Assembly: GCA_943329165.2 (NCBI GenBank) | Contig: CALQCV020000104.1 | Coordinates: 1-6,838, forward strand | Reading direction: 5' to 3' | From: Candidatus Nitrotoga sp. CP45 | GTDB taxonomy: Bacteria > Bacteroidota > Bacteroidia > Flavobacteriales > Flavobacteriaceae | Length of the DNA: 6,838 bases | In this document: positions 5,806 through 6,838 of the stretch, in pieces | Numbering within the stretch: the first letter of the stretch is position 1 | How the letters are laid out: every line of letters starts with the position of its first letter | Position numbers and translations under genes: made by a program | Notes under the pieces: generated by a model | Told to the model about the DNA's origin: nothing | What the model saw: the letters and a program-made list of their open reading frames with translations, nothing else | Databases searched by the model: none

Positions 5806-5840
5806 TTGAAGTACGATTTATGAAGTTAGAAGTACGAAGT
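5806..5840 (-). repeat. Five degenerate 7-base tandem repeats in the recJ leader
   Basis: On the minus strand, 5840 to 5806 divides into five contiguous heptamers: ACTTCGT, ACTTCTA, ACTTCAT, AAATCGT and ACTTCAA. The consensus is ACTTCNT. The array ends 3 bases before the recJ ATG, so it occupies the position of a ribosome binding site. Heptad repeats of this flavour (TTCGTA/ATCGTA) are, from memory, seen between genes in Flavobacterium genomes. The array could be a variable-length element affecting recJ translation, or a neutral expansion. Confidence 0.6.
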
Positions 5841-5848
5841 TATTGAAA

Positions 5849-5875
5849 CAAAAATACGTGAAAGAGTATAACAAA
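5849..5875 (-). promoter_or_regulatory. Candidate recJ promoter (weak)
   Basis: On the minus strand, TATTTTTG (5856-5849) matches the TAnnTTTG -7 element, and TTTG lies at 5875-5872. The 15-base spacer is shorter than the usual 17-23, so the pairing is uncertain. A start near 5842 would place the heptad repeats in the 5' leader of recJ. Confidence 0.35.
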
Positions 5876-5917
5876 TGATATAGTTTTTGTGTATAATTTA
5901 TAAATAAAAACCAAAAT

Positions 5918-5934
5918 TATATTTGTTACTTTTG
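5918..5934 (+). promoter_or_regulatory. Candidate -7 elements for ade (two overlapping-register TAnnTTTG boxes)
   Basis: TATATTTG (5918-5925) and TACTTTTG (5927-5934) both match the Bacteroidota -7 consensus and lie 20-36 bases before the ade ATG. Neither has a TTG at 17-23 bases upstream. The nearest TTTG (5886-5889) is 28 bases before the first box. The -7 elements look good but the -33 element is missing or degenerate. Confidence 0.45.
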
Positions 5935-5953
5935 AGCTATAAAAAAAATTAAA

Positions 5954-6838
5954 ATGCAAATTCAAGGTCAAATCGTAGACATTCCAAATCGCAAAATATA
6001 TTCGGGAGAAATTACTGTTGAAAAAGGTAAAATCACTTCCATAATTGAAGCAGCACACAACGTCAAAAATTATATTCTTCCTGGTTTTGTCGATGCGCAT
6101 ATTCATATTGAAAGTTCGATGTTGGTGCCCTCTGAATTTGCGAAGATTGCAGTCTTACACGGAACGATTGGAACAATTTCTGACCCACATGAAATTGCCA
6201 ATGTGCTGGGAAAAGATGGTGTTCATTTTATGATTGAAAACGGTAAAAAAGTGCCTTTAAAGTTTCATTTTGGCGCGCCTTCCTGCGTTCCTGCTACGTT
6301 TTTTGAAACGGCAGGAGCTGTAATAGATTCGCAACAAATTAAGGAATTAATGGCTTCCCCTGATATTTATTATCTATCCGAAATGATGAATTATCCGGGC
6401 GTTTTGTTTGATGATGAAGAAGTTCTGAAAAAAATTGCTTGGGCGAAACATTTCAACAAACCTGTCGATGGTCATGCGCCGGGATTGCGAGGCGCACCTA
6501 TCGAAAAATATATTGCTGCCGGAATTTCTACCGATCATGAATGTTTTACTTATGATGAAGCAGCTGAAAAATTGTCGCTTGGAATGAAAGTCCTTATCCG
6601 TGAAGGAAGCGCTGCGAAAAACTTTGAAGCTTTGATCGATTTACTTCCAGATAATTTTGAAAATATGATGTTTTGTTCCGATGATAAACATCCGGATGAT
6701 TTGATTTTGGGTCACATTAATTTGCTTTGCGCAAGAGCAGTTGCCAAAGGTTTTGACTTATTCAAAATATTACAAATGGCGTGCATCAATCCAGTGAAAC
6801 ATTACAAAATGGACATTGGCTTATTGCAAAAAAACGAT
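5954..6838 (+). CDS. ade: Adenine deaminase, N-terminal 295 codons (3' end outside window)
   Basis: Adenine deaminase (AdeC type, amidohydrolase superfamily) converts adenine to hypoxanthine and ammonia in purine salvage in the cytoplasm. The frame is open from the ATG at 5954 to the last base of the window with no stop. The family is usually 540-600 residues, so about half is seen. Motifs follow the B. subtilis type: [14 protein letters not shown] (43-56) with metal ligands His49 and His51, [14 protein letters not shown] (73-86), MNYPGVL (145-151), DGHAPGL (172-178) with His173, STDHE (192-196) with His195, REGSAAKN (216-223), and CSDDKHPDD (241-249) with the catalytic Asp pair 243-244. All expected ligands in this half are present. 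The leader is A-rich with no Shine-Dalgarno sequence, as is usual for this group. It is transcribed divergently from recJ across a 151-base gap. Confidence 0.95.
   Translation, partial: MQIQGQIVDIPNRKIYSGEITVEKGKITSIIEAAHNVKNYILPGFVDAHIHIESSMLVPSEFAKIAVLHGTIGTISDPHEIANVLGKDGVHFMIENGKKVPLKFHFGAPSCVPATFFETAGAVIDSQQIKELMASPDIYYLSEMMNYPGVLFDDEEVLKKIAWAKHFNKPVDGHAPGLRGAPIEKYIAAGISTDHECFTYDEAAEKLSLGMKVLIREGSAAKNFEALIDLLPDNFENMMFCSDDKHPDDLILGHINLLCARAVAKGFDLFKILQMACINPVKHYKMDIGLLQKND

Noticed and set aside
5840..6106. Minus-strand ORF across the recJ-ade gap
   Set aside because: It overlaps the ade 5' end and its promoter region, and its Phe/Asn/Ile-rich translation is typical of AT-rich non-coding DNA.
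6045..6233. Plus-strand 62-residue ORF
   Set aside because: It is an alternative frame inside ade, which has clear motifs across this interval.
2836..6838. Possible defence or stress island built from recJ, an exporter and a deaminase
   Set aside because: All three are standard housekeeping-type proteins with intact family motifs. The deaminase is adenine deaminase of purine salvage, and no effector or sensor gene is present.

Overview
The window looks like a Bacteroidota chromosome, most likely a Flavobacterium or a close relative. It is AT-rich. The genes lack clear Shine-Dalgarno sequences and have A/T-rich leaders instead. Several promoters fit the Bacteroidota form TTG-N(17-23)-TAnnTTTG. 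The gene content (LpxH, QueD, RecJ, bacillus-type adenine deaminase) is ordinary housekeeping. The assignment rests on my recognition of these features, not on a database search.

Left edge (1-503): the 3' end of a tyrosine recombinase gene, with its own terminator, points toward the 3' end of a tRNA-Ala(GGC) gene on the minus strand. This is the classic layout of an integrative element inserted at a tRNA 3' end. The element itself would lie to the left, outside the window. The 130 bases between the two genes hold two terminators and a cluster of short repeats.

Middle left (504-2660, plus strand): a crotonase-fold enzyme whose residue pattern suggests an enoyl-CoA isomerase rather than a hydratase. 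It is followed by queD (queuosine precursor synthesis), with a promoter between the two, and then lpxH (lipid A synthesis). A 69-base gap between queD and lpxH carries what looks like one copy of a dispersed repeat. A convergent intergenic region (2661-2835) after lpxH holds an imperfect inverted repeat about 124 bases across.

Middle right (2836-5802, minus strand): recJ (5'-3' single-strand exonuclease), followed with zero spacing by an MFS exporter. The junction reads TAAATG, so the two are almost certainly one operon. Five degenerate 7-base tandem repeats sit directly in front of the recJ start.

Right edge (5803-6838): a divergent intergenic region, then the first 295 codons of adenine deaminase (ade), which runs off the window end.

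I see no CRISPR array, toxin-antitoxin pair, defence cluster or other clearly new system. The most informative signals are the integration boundary at the tRNA, the three intergenic repeat structures, and the missing catalytic glutamate in the crotonase.
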